A DNA stretch of 64,000 nt from Chrysopilus asiliformis (GCA_964034945.1 OZ035961.1:69567731-69631730), one strand, 5' to 3'; positions 53,594 to 64,000 are shown, numbered from the stretch's first letter. Notes: generated from the sequence alone by a model not told the origin. Numbers and translations: made by a program.

Positions 53594-54371
53594 GTATTCT
53601 GAACGTTTTTTACGTCACAGGTTTTCGATTAAATTCTCCGTTTTGGAGAAAATTGTAGAAAAAGTTGCATTGCATGGAGGACGAGGAAAAAAGCTGCAAT
53701 AACCAGATTTTTTATAGTATTTCTGGAAAACTCATGAAATATTGTGTCTTCGTGGAATTGTTTACCTTTAATGACACAAAAAACGATTTTTTTATTGGCT
53801 GGAATTACATCAACGCAACTTCATTAATTTTATGTCTATCAAATGAAATATTTATATGAGTGCAATGCATTATTTAGCCATAAATTTGTTTGCGCGTTGC
53901 TGAAATTATACAAAATCATTTAAAAACGATATTGAGTATCTTAAAAACTGTCGATTCAATTTTTACGTAATATTTTTTATATCATTTTCATTTCAAACGG
54001 TCTGAATACCGTAGAAAGCTATTCTTAACAGATACAAAACTATTCACATGTTTTTCAAGATCCGCAATGTCTTTTTTACACAATTTTTTGGATAATTTCC
54101 ATAGTTTTGAAAACTTTATGATTTCAGAAAAAATCTAAGGTCAATAAACAGTCAAATTTGACGTCTATGAGTAAGTGCTGTCAGATGAAGACATCGTGGT
54201 GAATCTCTTAATTTGCTAAAATCGGAACCCACCAAAATCTCTTACGCAGAATACTAATTCCTTTTAAAATCTCTTAATTATAAATTAAGATATCTCTTAA
54301 TATCTGTTACCTAGAATTGGGGGGTTAATTTGTAATCATAATCATAAAAAAATAATGAACCTAACGTTGTT

Positions 54372-54593
54372 TTAAATATTCTTTGCATAAGTTGGACGCT
54401 TTATGGTCCGGACATACAGAAATAATCGAAGCTTATGGGTAGTACTGGCATTCCATTTCGGAAATAAAGTGAAATAGATAATAAATGCATTGAGTGCGGA
54501 TGTGTCGATCATGTAACTAAATAGAGGAACTGGCCATCTATTTAGCTTGCCAAGGGAGACAATTCGAATCATCATTATTTCAAAAACTTTCAA
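54372..54593 (-). pseudogene. piggyBac transposase fragment, C-terminal region
   Basis: The minus-strand frame contains LNRWPVPLFSYMIDTSALNA, then FIIYFTLFPKWN and THKLRLFLYVRTIKRPT. The RWP-x3-F-x2-MID-x-SALNA-x-IIY pattern is typical of the piggyBac transposase after its catalytic core. The catalytic part is not seen. Confidence 0.6.
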
Positions 54594-54596
54594 AAT

Positions 54597-54699
54597 TTTT
54601 GGGAGCTGAACATAGAACTATATAGAATATCATCCTTGCTCAAATGGAATGATAGAAAGGTTACATCGTGCATTAAAAAGTGCAACTATTGCTTATAAC
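54597..54699 (+). pseudogene. LTR-retrotransposon integrase scrap
   Basis: LGAEHRTI and, in another frame, YHPCSNGMIERLHRALKSAT read as the end of an integrase catalytic core with its Glu. The fragment is cut off exactly where the TAGGGCTGCC element begins, so that element interrupted it. Confidence 0.6.
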
Positions 54700-54883
54700 T
54701 AGGGCTGCCAAAAATATGCATTTGCATATTTCTTCTCGTTATGATTTCGGCTTCGGGAGTTTTTTATTCATCCGAATCAATAAGTTTAGAAGCGAATGAA
54801 GGTCACTTGTTGTTGTATATTTCGCATATTTGACACGTTAGTGCATATTTGGATACAAATGCATATTTAGTTGCATATTTTAC

Positions 54884-55698
54884 GTCTTTCAAGCCGAGGT
54901 TATGGCGATCAAAGAAGCCTTAAGCAGGCTGAAGAATAATGTGATATCGGTTAAGGATATCAGCATCTTCACGGACAGTCAACCGACAATTAAGTCACTT
55001 GACTCATCATCTCTAACATCAAGAGTGACTATTGAGTGCTTGGCAACTCTAAACGAGCTAGCTGAGTTCTTCAATATCAAATTATTCTAGGTACCTGGAC
55101 ACAGGGACATTCCGGGTAACTGCAAAGCGGACGAACTCGCTAAATACGGCACTACACTCCAAATCATGCCGGAAAAGGAGTATCTGGGTGCATCATTAAC
55201 AACGTGCAAATTACTTATTCGGGAAGAAGCAGCCAGGCTCGCAAATCAAAGGTGGTCCTCAGGCACCTCGTGTCACGCTACCAAACTTATTTGGCCGAAG
55301 CTGGATAAAAAGCGTACATACAAGCTGATTCTGCTGCACCGAAAATATATTACCATGATTGTAGGTGTGATCACAGGACACTGACTCATAGGGAGACATG
55401 CGAGTAGACTTGGTGTCCCCTCCAACGACTTTTGTAGAAGCTGCAAAGATGTAGAGGAGGAAGAGACTGTAGGTCATCTGCTCTGCACCTGCCCAGCATG
55501 GCTCGCAGAAGGAAATCATTTTTAGGATCCTTTTTCTTTGGAAATACTAATGAATTGGAGGATGTAAACATCAACAATCTCCTAGGCTTTGTAAAAAGCT
55601 CACGTTGGTTCGAGTAGAGAAGAAAAAACACACAGGTGGTATCACAATGGACCTCATTGGTCTAAGTGGGTCGAAAGACCGCCACTCTAACCTACCCT
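54884..55698 (+). pseudogene. Non-LTR retrotransposon 3' end: RNase H and C-terminal Cys/His
   Basis: The plus strand reads VFQAEVMAIKEALSRL, ISIFTDSQPTIKSLDS, a TAG at 55088-55090, VPGHRDIPGNCKADELAKYG and, near the end, GRHASRLGVP with CRSCKDVEEEETVGHLLCTC. These are the RNase H domain and the terminal Cys/His box of LOA/I/R1-type elements. Several stops are present. It may be the 3' part missing from the 35-48 kb element family, but direct overlap is lacking. Confidence 0.8.
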
Positions 55699-55805
55699 AT
55701 CTGCATATTATACAACTTTCATGAAAACCAAAATTTTTTTTGTATACTTCAAATTATAATTCGACTGTTTCAGCTAGAATAAATATTAAACATAAATAAA
55801 TGTGC

Positions 55806-56818
55806 GTTTTTACTTTCTACGAAGTATATAAAAAAAAGTATTGTATTGATGATAAATTTCAACCTCATAATTTTGCCTAAAAAACATTTCCCGATCACTC
55901 CTTAGTCGATTGAAGTCATATTATAAAAATGTCTTTCTGTCTGTCAGTCTGTGTACAAGATTTTTCAAAAACTAATATAGCTAGAGCCATGAAATTTTAT
56001 AGTCATATTTCGTCCTGGAATGGGACGATCCTATCAACTTTTGGTGGAAATCCGTTAACCGGAAGTAACCAAAACGGCGGTTTTTTAAAAATCGCGAATT
56101 GGTTTTTCTCAATTTACTCCGAAACTACGCATTTTAGTAGTGTTAAGTATGACAAAACCTGGAGAAAATAAAAATTCCTACACTTTTGTCTTTTGCTAGA
56201 ACTCGATATCTCAAACTGTTATCGAGATACATCGTTATTTAAAAAAAATAGTTTTTTGCCATTATCTCGAAAAAAATGATTTTTTGCTTACTGTATATGT
56301 GAAATGAATTAATGAGAATGGCATTCTGCACAATTTTGTCTTTTACAATTATCCATGATATTTTACCGTTATTGAAATATTTTTATTAAAATCTAAAAAA
56401 TATATTTTTGCGAATTACTGGCAAACTAACAGTTTTTCGAAAAAAAAACTTTTGAAAAACGAATTAAAGGCAATGAAATTTTCTACATTTTTACCTTTTA
56501 CCGTTCTCAAGTTATTTTAAATTTTGTACATTTTGAGGTCTTTGGTTGACAAAACGATAGGGCTATAGCGTAAATTGCGCAGGGTCGTACATTTTGTGGA
56601 AGAAAGTTTTGGTAGCCACAACTGAGATTTTTCTACAAGTTTTAACCCCGATTATACCATAGACAATAATGAAGTATTGAACATATTTTCGAAATATCTT
56701 AAAATTTAACAGTTGCAATTTAGAATCAAGTTTTCCTGTCAAATTTTTTTTGTCTGTCCAAATGTCAATCTTTTTTACAAACTATTATTTTTTCAATTTT
56801 TCTAATATTCAATAATAT
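55806..56818 (+). repeat. CTGT-containing repeat, copy 1 (short tract)
   Basis: It starts with CTTTCTACGAAGTATATAA and contains CCCGATCACTCCTTAGTCG. It has only about 16 bp of CTGTCTGTCAGTCTGT (55937-55952), then GTGTACAAGATTT, GGGACGATCCTATCAACTTT and CTCGATATCTCAAACTGTTA. Copy 2 begins immediately after it in the same orientation. Confidence 0.75.
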
Positions 56819-59770
56819 TTTATTACTTTCTTCTACGGAGTATAATAAAGTATTGTATTCATGAAAAATTTCGACCTCTTAATTTTGCCTAAAAAACATT
56901 TCCCGATCACTCCTGAGTCGATTGGAGTCATATTAAAAAAATGTCTTTCTGTCTGTCAGTCTGTCTGTCAGTCTGTCAGTCTGTCTGTCAGTCTGTCTGT
57001 CAGTCTGTCTGTCAGTCTGTCTGTCAGTCTGTCTGTCAGTCTGTCTGTCAGTCTGTCTGTCAGTCTGTCTGTCAGTCTGTCTGTCAGTCTGTCTGTCAGT
57101 CTGTCTGTCAGTCTGTCTGTCAGTCTGTCTGTCAGTCTGTCTGTCAGTCTGTCTGTCAGTCTGTCTGTCAGTCTGTCTGTCAGTCTGTCTGTCAGTCTGT
57201 CTGTCAGTCTGTCTGTCAGTCTGTCTGTCAGTCTGTCTGTCAGTCTGTCTGTCAGTCTGTCTGTCAGTCTGTCTGTCAGTCTGTCTGTCAGTCTGTCTGT
57301 CAGTCTGTCTGTCAGTCTGTCTGTCAGTCTGTCTGTCAGTCTGTCTGTCAGTCTGTCTGTCAGTCTGTCTGTCAGTCTGTCTCTCAGTCTGTCTGTCAGT
57401 CTGTCTGTCAGTCTGTCTGTCGGTCTGTCTGTCAGTCTGTCTGTCAGTCTGTCTGTCAGTCTGTCTGTCAGTCTGTCTGTCAGTCTGTCTGTCAGTCTGT
57501 CTGTCAGTCTGTCTGTCAGTCTGTCTGTCAGTCTGTCTGTCAGTCTGTCTGTCAGTCTGTCTGTCAGTCAGTCTGTCTGTCAGTCTGTCTGTCAGTCTGT
57601 CTGTCAGTCTGTCTGTCAGTCTGTCTGTCAGTCTGTCTGTCAGTCTGTCTGTCAGTCTGTCTGTCAGTCTGTCTGTCAGTCTGTCTGTCAGTCTGTCTGT
57701 CAGTCTGTCTGTCAGTCTGTCTGTCAGTCTGTCTGTCAGTCTGTCTGTCAGTCTGTCTGTCAGTCTGTCTGTCAGTCTGTCTGTCAGTCTGTCTGTCAGT
57801 CTGTCTGTCAGTCTGTCTGTCAGTCTGTCTGTCAGTCTGTCTGTCAGTCTGTCTGTCAGTCTGTCTGTCAGTCTGTCTGTCAGTCTGTCTGTCAGTCTGT
57901 CTGTCAGTCTGTCTGTCAGTCTGTCTGTCAGTCTGTCTGTCAGTCTGTCTGTCAGTCTGTCTGTCAGTCTGTCTGTCAGTCTGTCTGTCAGTCTGTCTGT
58001 CAGTCTGTCTGTCAGTCTGTCTGTCAGTCTGTCTGTCAGTCTGTCTGTCAGTCTGTCTGTCAGTCTGTCTGTCAGTCTGTCTGTCAGTCTGTCTGTCAGT
58101 CTGTCTGTCAGTCTGTCTGTCAGTCTGTCTGTCAGTCTGTCTGTCAGTCTGTCTGTCAGTCTGTCTGTCAGTCTGTCTGTCAGTCTGTCTGTCAGTCTGT
58201 CTGTCAGTCTGTCTGTCAGTCTGTCTGTCAGTCTGTCTGTCAGTCTGTCTGTCAGTCTGTCTGTCAGTCTGTCTGTCAGTCTGTCTGTCAGTCTGTCTGT
58301 CAGTCTGTCTGTCAGTCTGTCTGTCAGTCTGTCTGTCAGTCTGTCTGTCAGTCTGTCTGTCAGTCTGTCTGTCAGTCTGTCTGTCAGTCTGTCTGTCAGT
58401 CTGTCTGTCAGTCTGTCTGTCAGTCTGTCTGTCAGTCTGTCTGTCAGTCTGTCTGTCAGTCTGTCTGTCAGTCTGTCTGTCAGTCTGTCTGTCAGTCTGT
58501 CTGTCAGTCTGTCTGTCAGTCTGTCTGTCAGTCTGTCTGTCAGTCTGTCTGTCAGTCTGTCTGTCAGTCTGTCTGTCAGTCTGTCTGTCAGTCTGTCTGT
58601 CAGTCTGTCAGTCTGTCTGTCAGTCTGTCTGTCAGTCTGTCTGTCAGTCTGTCTGTCAGTCTGTCTGTCAGTCTGTCTGTCAGTCTGTCTGTCAGTCTGT
58701 CTGTCAGTCTGTCTGTCAGTCTGTCTGTCAGTCTGTCTGTCAGTCTGTCTGTCAGTCTGTCTGTCAGTCTGTCTGTCAGTCTGTCTGTCAGTCTGTCTGT
58801 CAGTCTGTCTGTCAGTCTGTCTGTCAGTCTGTCTGTCAGTCTGTCTGTCAGTCTGTCTGTCAGTCTGTCTGTCAGTCTGTCTGTCAGTCTGTCTGTCGGT
58901 CTGTCTGTCAGTCTGTCTGTCAGTCTGTCTGTCAGTCTGTCTGTCAGTCTGTCTGTCAGTCTGTCTGTCAGTCTGTCTGTCAGTCTGTCTGTCAGTCTGT
59001 CTGTCAGTCTGTCTGTCAGTCTGTCTGTCAGTCTGTCTGTCAGTCTGTCTGTCAGTCTGTCTGTCAGTCTGTCTGTCAGTCTGTCTGTCAGTCTGTCTGT
59101 CAGTCTGTCTGTCAGTCTGTCTGTCAGTCTGTCTGTCAGTCTGTCTGTCAGTCTGTCTGTCAGTCTGTCTGTCAGTCTGTCTGTCAGTCTGTCTGTCAGT
59201 CTGTCTGTCAGTCTGTCTGTCAGTCTGTCTGTCAGTCTGTCTGTCAGTCTGTCTGTCAGTCTGTCTGTCAGTCTGTCTGTCAGTCTGTCTGTCAGTCTGT
59301 CTGTCAGTCTGTCTGTCAGTCTGTCTGTCAGTCTGTCTGTCAGTCTGTCTGTCAGTCTGTCTGTCAGTCTGTCTGTCAGTCTGTCTGTCAGTCTGTCTGT
59401 CAGTCTGTCTGTCAGTCTGTCTATCAGTCTGTCTGTCAGTCTGTCTGTCAGTCTGTCTGTCAGTCTGTCTGTCAGTCTGTCTGTCAGTCTGTCTGTCAGT
59501 CTGTCTGTCAGTCTGTCTGTCAGTCTGTCTGTCAGTCTGTCTGTCAGTCTGTCTGTCAGTCTGTCTGTCAGTCTGTCTGTCAGTCTGTCTGTCAGTCTGT
59601 CTGTCAGTCTGTCTGTCAGTCTGTCTGTCAGTCAGTCTGTCTGTCAGTCTGTCTGTCAGTCTGTCTGTCAGTCTGTCTGTCAGTCTGTCTGTCAGTCTGT
59701 CTGTCAGTCTGTCTGTCAGTCAGTCTGTCAGTCAGTCTGTCAGTCAGTCTGTCTGTCAGTCTGTCTGTCA

Positions 59771-59821
<51 letters not shown>

Positions 59822-61490
59822 AGTCTGTCTGTCAGTCTGTCTGTCAGTCTGTCTGTCAGTCTGTCTGTCAGTCTGTCTGTCAGTCTGTCTGTCAGTCTGT
59901 CTGTCAGTCTGTCTGTCAGTCTGTCTGTCAGTCTGTCTGTCAGTCTGTCAGTCTGTCTGTCAGTCTGTCTGTCAGTCTGTCTGTCAGTCTGTCTGTCAGT
60001 CTGTCTGTCAGTCTGTCTGTCAGTCTGTCTGTCAGTCTGTCTGTCAGTCTGTCTGTCAGTCTGTCTGTCAGTCTGTCTGTCAGTCTGTCAGTCTGTCAGT
60101 CTGTCTGTCAGTCTGTCTGTCAGTCTGTCTGTCAGTCTGTCTGTCAGTCTGTCTGTCAGTCTGTCTGTCAGTCTGTCTGTCAGTCTGTCTGTCAGTCTGT
60201 CTGTCAGTCTGTCTGTCAGTCTGTCTGTCAGTCTGTCTGTCAGTCTGTCTGTCAGTCTGTCTGTCAGTCTGTCTGTCAGTCTGTCTGTCAGTCTGTCTGT
60301 CAGTCTGTCTGTCAGTCTGTCTGTCAGTCTGTCTGTCAGTCTGTCTGTCAGTCTGTCTGTCAGTCTGTCTGTCAGTCTGTCTGTCAGTCTGTCTGTCAGT
60401 CTGTCTGTCAGTCTGTCTGTCAGTCTGTCTGTCAGTCTGTCTGTCAGTCTGTCTGTCAGTCTGTCTGTCAGTCTGTCTGTCAGTCTGTCTGTCAGTCTGT
60501 CTGTCAGTCTGTCTGTCAGTCTGTCTGTCAGTCTGTCTGTCAGTCTGTCTGTCAGTCTGTCTGTCAGTCTGTCTGTCAGTCTGTCTGTCAGTCTGTCTGT
60601 CAGTCTGTCTGTCAGTCTGTCTGTCAGTCTGTCTGTCAGTCTGTCTGTCAGTCTGTCTGTCAGTCTGTCTGTCAGTCTGTCTGTCAGTCTGTCTGTCAGT
60701 CTGTCTGTCAGTCTGTCTGTCAGTCTGTCTGTCAGTCTGTCTGTCAGTCTGTGTACAAGATTTCTCAAAAACTAATAGAGCTAGCGCCATGAAATTTTAT
60801 AGGTCCTAAAATGGGACGATCCTATCAACTTTTGGTGGAAGCCCGTTAACCGGAAGTATCCAAAATGGCGGTTTTTCAAAAATCGCGATTTCGTTTTTCT
60901 CGATTTACTCCCAAACTACGCGTTTTTTAGTGGCCTTAAGTATGACACAACTTGGTGAAAATGAAATTTCCCACACTTTTGTCTTTAGCTATAACTCGAT
61001 ATCTCAACCTGTTATCGAGATAAACCGTTATTTCCAAAAAAACAGTTTTTTGCGATTATCTCGAAAATTAACGGGTTTTTGCTGACTGAATGTATGAAGT
61101 GAATTAATGAGAATGGCATTCTGCACAATTTTGTTTCTTACCGTTATCCGTTATCTTTTACCGTTATTGAGATATTTTCATTAATATGTAAAAAATCATA
61201 TGTTTGCGAATATTTTGCAAACTAACGGTTTTTCGACAAATCAGTTAAAAGAATAATTAAAGATGTTAACATTTTCTACATTTTTGCCATTTACCGTAAA
61301 TTGATATTTTTTACAGTTCTCAAGTTATCTCAAATTTTGTACGTTTTTGATATGTTTGGATGAACCAAGAATTTATTGGGAGGTCGTCTTAGGTTGACAA
61401 CGCGACAGGGCTCTAGCGTAAATTGCACAGGGTCGTAGATTTTGTAGAACAAAGTTTTGTGTAGACCACAACTGATATTTTGCGAAAATA
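56819..61490 (+). repeat. CTGT-containing repeat, copy 2 (expanded tract)
   Basis: Its flanks match copy 1 block by block (CCCGATCACTCCTGAGTCG before the tract; GTGTACAAGATTTCTC and GGGACGATCCTATCAACTTT after it). The tract between them is about 3.8 kb rather than 16 bp. It ends in a region matching copy 1 at AGCGTAAATTGC. Confidence 0.75.
56947..60752 (+). repeat. Satellite-like array of CTGTCTGTCAGT, about 317 units
   Basis: The 12-bp unit repeats with very few changes: single-base variants at about 57383, 57422, 58899 and 59422, and phase shifts of 4 or 8 bp at about 57570, 58610, 59633, 59720-59745, 59943 and 60090, plus a pure CTGT run at 59771-59820. Near-identity across 3.8 kb points to recent expansion. 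Long open frames in several phases (up to 1304 codons of LSVS, CQSV or TDRQ repeats) arise because most phases of the unit lack stops; they are not genes. Confidence 0.97.
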
Positions 61491-61805
61491 GAATTCCATT
61501 ATCTCCACTGCTAAAACAATTATAATCGAAAAACCAAACAACAATTACAGTTGACAAAATATTGAAAACCATAGCAACGAAACGCATAGTCACGAAATAC
61601 CTTAACAACCAATCAGGCATTGTTCCGCTTTATTTTCACGGTGGAAATTTTAGTTTTCGTTCGTCTTTTCCTATCGTCATTCCCACAGTACCCCGCGCCA
61701 TTCAACTTTAACGAAACGAACGAAAACACGTCGCGTCTAAACAGGCTCTTTGCATATTATATGCGCATATTTTGTCTTTTTGAGTGCATATTTTTGGCAG
61801 CCCTA

Positions 61806-62154
61806 CTAATTACACACTGAATTGAATCAAAGAATAAGTATCTGAAGAAGCGAAAGAAACCGAAATTCTCATAACGCACGTTTGAGTGAGCATATGCGAT
61901 ATAGAAAAAAAAAACGTTTTAAATGTGCAGGCAAAAGGTAAGTCTCTTTCTGTCATGCACACTTAAATGGTCTCTGCAAAAAAACAAAAACTCATGGAGT
62001 TTATGCAATGTGAGAGGGTGATCCAAATGACCGAATATTTTGAGATAAAAATTCGAAAATCACATTTTTTTTACATAAAAACTGTTAGTAACCGAACTAT
62101 AAGCAAAGAAGGTCCACGAGTCATTTTTAATGAAATTTTTGTTAAAAAGCTGCG
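61806..62154. other. AT-rich DNA, nothing recognised
   Basis: A 63-codon open frame at 61967 has no family pattern. No element ends. Confidence 0.4.
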
Positions 62155-62158
62155 TTAA

Positions 62159-62731
62159 GGTGGGTTTAGAAACACGAGCATTTTCATTTTTACTGGCAAA
62201 GTGAGTGAAATGCCAGATTTCTTATGACTTTTTCACCAAGTGGGAAAGGGACGGGAAACCACTCAGTAAAAATTTTACTGGAAATTTTGCTTGCATGTAG
62301 TGGTTTTACTATCCATAATTTTCGTCGACGATAAGAAAGTTATGGCAGTAAACAACAACAAACACATTGGACTTCCCCGCCCTGCCAGCAAAATGTTACC
62401 CCTGAATTATGGGGAATTATGGCAGCCAGCAAAAGTAAGGTTAAGTTCGATGTTTATTTGAAAGCTACGCATTTTAAATGGAAACGGGAGGTAATAATAA
62501 TTATGTTATTAATTATAACATCACACAAAATGATTTTGTTAGGTGAAATTGAAGTGATAACAAACGTATTGCTGCGAGAAGGTGATGTGCAGTGACAGTT
62601 CGCCATAAAGTGGAAGGAAAGTACGTGTGAGACACTGATGTGATCGACTTTTTGCGCACGTAAATTTGAATTTCGCTATCCCGCTCACTTTGCCAGTAAA
62701 AATGAAAATGCCCGTGTTTCTAAACCCACCT
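62159..62731. mobile_element. 573-bp TTAA-flanked MITE
   Basis: The ends GGTGGGTTTAGAAACACG and its inverse extend for about 50 bp, sharing TTTTACTGGCAAAGTGAG. TTAA lies on both sides (62155-62158 and 62732-62735). This suggests piggyBac-like transposition. It lies 200 bp upstream of the THAP gene start. Confidence 0.8.
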
Positions 62732-62929
62732 TTAAGCTGTTTTTTTTTCTTAAATTGCTGTGACATAAACAGCAGCTTATTGGCTCACCCTAAACACGAA
62801 ATTTTCTCTCATCACAAACACAAACATAATGCGGCTGGCCCCATTTGTTTACGTTTTGTTGAGGCATTGAAGAAATCATTTTTCGTATGTTTTTCACTGA
62901 GCCAAAATAGGTTTCCGCACTGAATAATA

Positions 62930-64000
62930 ATGGCACGAATAAAATTTTTGAAATGCATTGTCACCGAATGTTTATCTAATAACAAGAAAAACCCAGAAAG
63001 AAAAATTTTCAGGCTTCCGATACCGATGGAAAGGTAAATTTTTTGATTTTCTTCTAAAAATGCCAATAAAAAAACAACACTTGGCGAAAAAAACAACACT
63101 TGGCGAAAAAAAACAACACTTACATCAAATTGAAATACGTCGCAACGTGAAATCACAATTTTATGTTTTGGAATCGACATATTTACCTATAAAATTTACT
63201 AAGTTTCCGCGACACCGGAGTTTGTTTTGAACTGTCAAAGCGGAATTTGAGTAGTATTGCCAGGTGTTTTCTTTTGTAGTTGAAACTAAGCGCGACAATT
63301 TAAAAGGCAATTCCTTACTATTGTGCTTTATTTTAATTACATGAAATTTGATAATTTCGGTTTCTAAAATATAATGTTCCTTTAAAATAAATCCTTAAAT
63401 TTATCTTAGGAAAAAAATTTGGCTAACTTCGATAAATCGGCTAGATTTGATAAACATAAACGGCACTTGCATTGATCGTGTTTGCGAACTTCATTTCCAC
63501 AAAAGAATGTTTTGTTCCGCAAATCGTCTTCGGAAAAATTCTTGTCCTGTGGTTTCATTGTCCACTACTGGCATTTCTTTAAATACGAATAGTGAAGTAA
63601 GATATCTTTAGTAATATTTTTTACTTTAACTAATGCTGAAATCACAACTAGATACAAGAAAGCGAAATTTCAAAGGCAGGAATATTTTCTATCCTTAAAT
63701 CTCGTGAAGAAAATATTAATTTGTCTAACGTGTTTGACCCCGATGAGCCATGTACTAGTAGCGAAGCTCAATCTCTAACATTTCGGAAAAGTTTTAAAAC
63801 GACGAACTCTACGTCACAGACTGAAAGCTTAGAGAAGCACATGAAAGATTCATCGACACAAACTACTGAGTTCCTTAAAAAGTTACAAGAAAAACATGCC
63901 AACGAAATTAAAAAAAACATGTGTGTGCAGTGCACACGCGGTAGAAGTGAAACCTTAGGAAAACTAAACAGCGAGAGAATGAGACGAATGCGGTATCAGG
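62930..64000 (+). CDS. THAP zinc-finger protein gene, exons 1-3, incomplete at right edge
   Basis: Three exons join in frame: 62930-63033 (donor AG|GTAAAT), 63410-63596 (acceptor TTATCTTAG, donor GAA|GTAAGA) and 63652 onward (acceptor CACAACTAG). Exon 1 encodes MARIKFLKCIVTECLSNNKK and FRLPIP, giving the CxxxxC pair of the THAP C2CH finger. Exon 2 supplies IWLTSINR, then VCELHFHKRMF with the Cys-x2-His pair, and RLRKNSCPVV in the place of the conserved AVP end. Exon 3 is acidic and Ser/Thr-rich with STQTTEFLKKLQEKHANEIK, a likely coiled coil, and continues past 64000. THAP proteins bind DNA; targets and partners cannot be read here. It could be a host factor or a domesticated P-element-like gene. 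No lesions are seen. Confidence 0.8.
63067..63123 (+). repeat. Three tandem copies of a 17-19 bp unit
   Basis: AAAACAACACTTGGCGA occurs twice and a third, diverged copy ends CAACACTTACATC. It lies in the first intron of the THAP gene, 34 bp after the donor site. Confidence 0.65.

Larger units (their letters stand above)
51361..54328. mobile_element. TIR element split by a Penelope-like element
   Basis: The ends TTACCCCTCAATTCT and AGAATTGGGGGGTTAA are inverted with mismatches, followed inward by AGATAAGAG-like blocks. Without the Penelope-like insertion it is about 1.07 kb. The interior repeats CTCTTAAC many times. A TTA or TTAA target is possible. Confidence 0.55.
54700..61805. mobile_element. 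Composite hAT-like element with TAGGGCTGCC ends
   Basis: The ends TAGGGCTGCCAAAAATATGC and its inverse are perfect for 20 bp. The flanking octamers CTTATAAC (54692-54699) and CTAATTAC (61806-61813) agree at 6 of 8 positions. The subterminal zones are rich in TGCATATTT. Inside are a non-LTR 3' fragment and two copies of a CTGT-containing repeat, so the original element was much shorter. Confidence 0.6.

Noticed and set aside
56861..60792. Two giant plus-strand frames of 1304 and 1283 codons, and long minus-strand frames
   Set aside because: They are the 12-bp array read through; most phases of CTGTCTGTCAGT lack stop codons. The peptide is a four-residue repeat and the short sister copy has no such frame.
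61330..61620. 96-codon minus-strand frame
   Set aside because: It overlaps the tail of the CTGT repeat copy, has no conserved pattern, and the equivalent region in copy 1 is not open.

Overview
The window looks like AT-rich intergenic and intronic DNA from an insect, most likely a fly or midge; the species cannot be settled from sequence alone. Evidence for this is a recognisable single-exon GSTCD-type methyltransferase gene, a THAP-domain gene with ordinary GT/AG introns, and a dense arthropod-style load of BEL/Pao, Gypsy, LOA/R1-like, Penelope-like, mariner, hAT, piggyBac-like and palindromic elements. No bacterial operons, CRISPR arrays or rRNA were seen, and no tRNA gene was noticed by eye.

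Host genes are few. (1) Two phase-compatible exons (8996-9089 and 13292-13454, plus strand) may form the 3' end of a small membrane protein gene, with a 4.2 kb intron full of transposons. (2) The GSTCD homologue (13489-15174) starts only 34 nt after the stop codon of that gene. (3) A THAP zinc-finger gene starts at 62930, has three visible exons and runs off the right edge. (4) Two isolated candidate exons (16029-16184 minus, 49352-49434 plus) are weaker.

Layout. 1-8.8 kb: a 722-bp hAT element carrying a BED-type zinc-finger exon, a 3.3 kb foldback element with nested MITEs, and a foldback rich in CTTTGCT. 9-12.2 kb: a palindromic repeat split by a 701-bp Penelope-like mini-element with a hammerhead-like motif, tandem-repeat DNA, a Helitron-like end and a dead mariner. 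13-15.2 kb: the host genes. 16-20 kb: MITEs and degenerate tandem repeats. 20.2-24.3 kb: a hAT 3' remnant and a truncated Gypsy element (minus). 24.3-34.8 kb: dispersed repeats, a mariner fragment and many TIR elements, several with clean target duplications. 34.8-48.3 kb: a LOA/R1-like non-LTR element (minus) split by a 10.1 kb BEL/Pao element with 231/233-bp LTRs and a 5-bp duplication; the BEL copy has itself received several insertions. 49.3-54.3 kb: a MITE and a TIR element containing a 5'-truncated Penelope-like element with inverted pLTRs. 54.3-61.8 kb: piggyBac and Gypsy integrase scraps, then a composite hAT-like element holding a non-LTR 3' end and two copies of one repeat, one of which carries about 3.8 kb of the 12-bp unit CTGTCTGTCAGT. 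62.1-64 kb: a TTAA-flanked MITE and the THAP gene.

Most features do not cooperate; the window is a stratified record of insertions. The points most worth following are the hAT MITEs that keep only a DNA-binding exon, the ribozyme-like mini-element, the tract that is 16 bp in one repeat copy and 3.8 kb in its neighbour, and the tight spacing upstream of GSTCD. All coordinates come from reading by eye; boundaries without a stated target duplication may be off by tens of bases.
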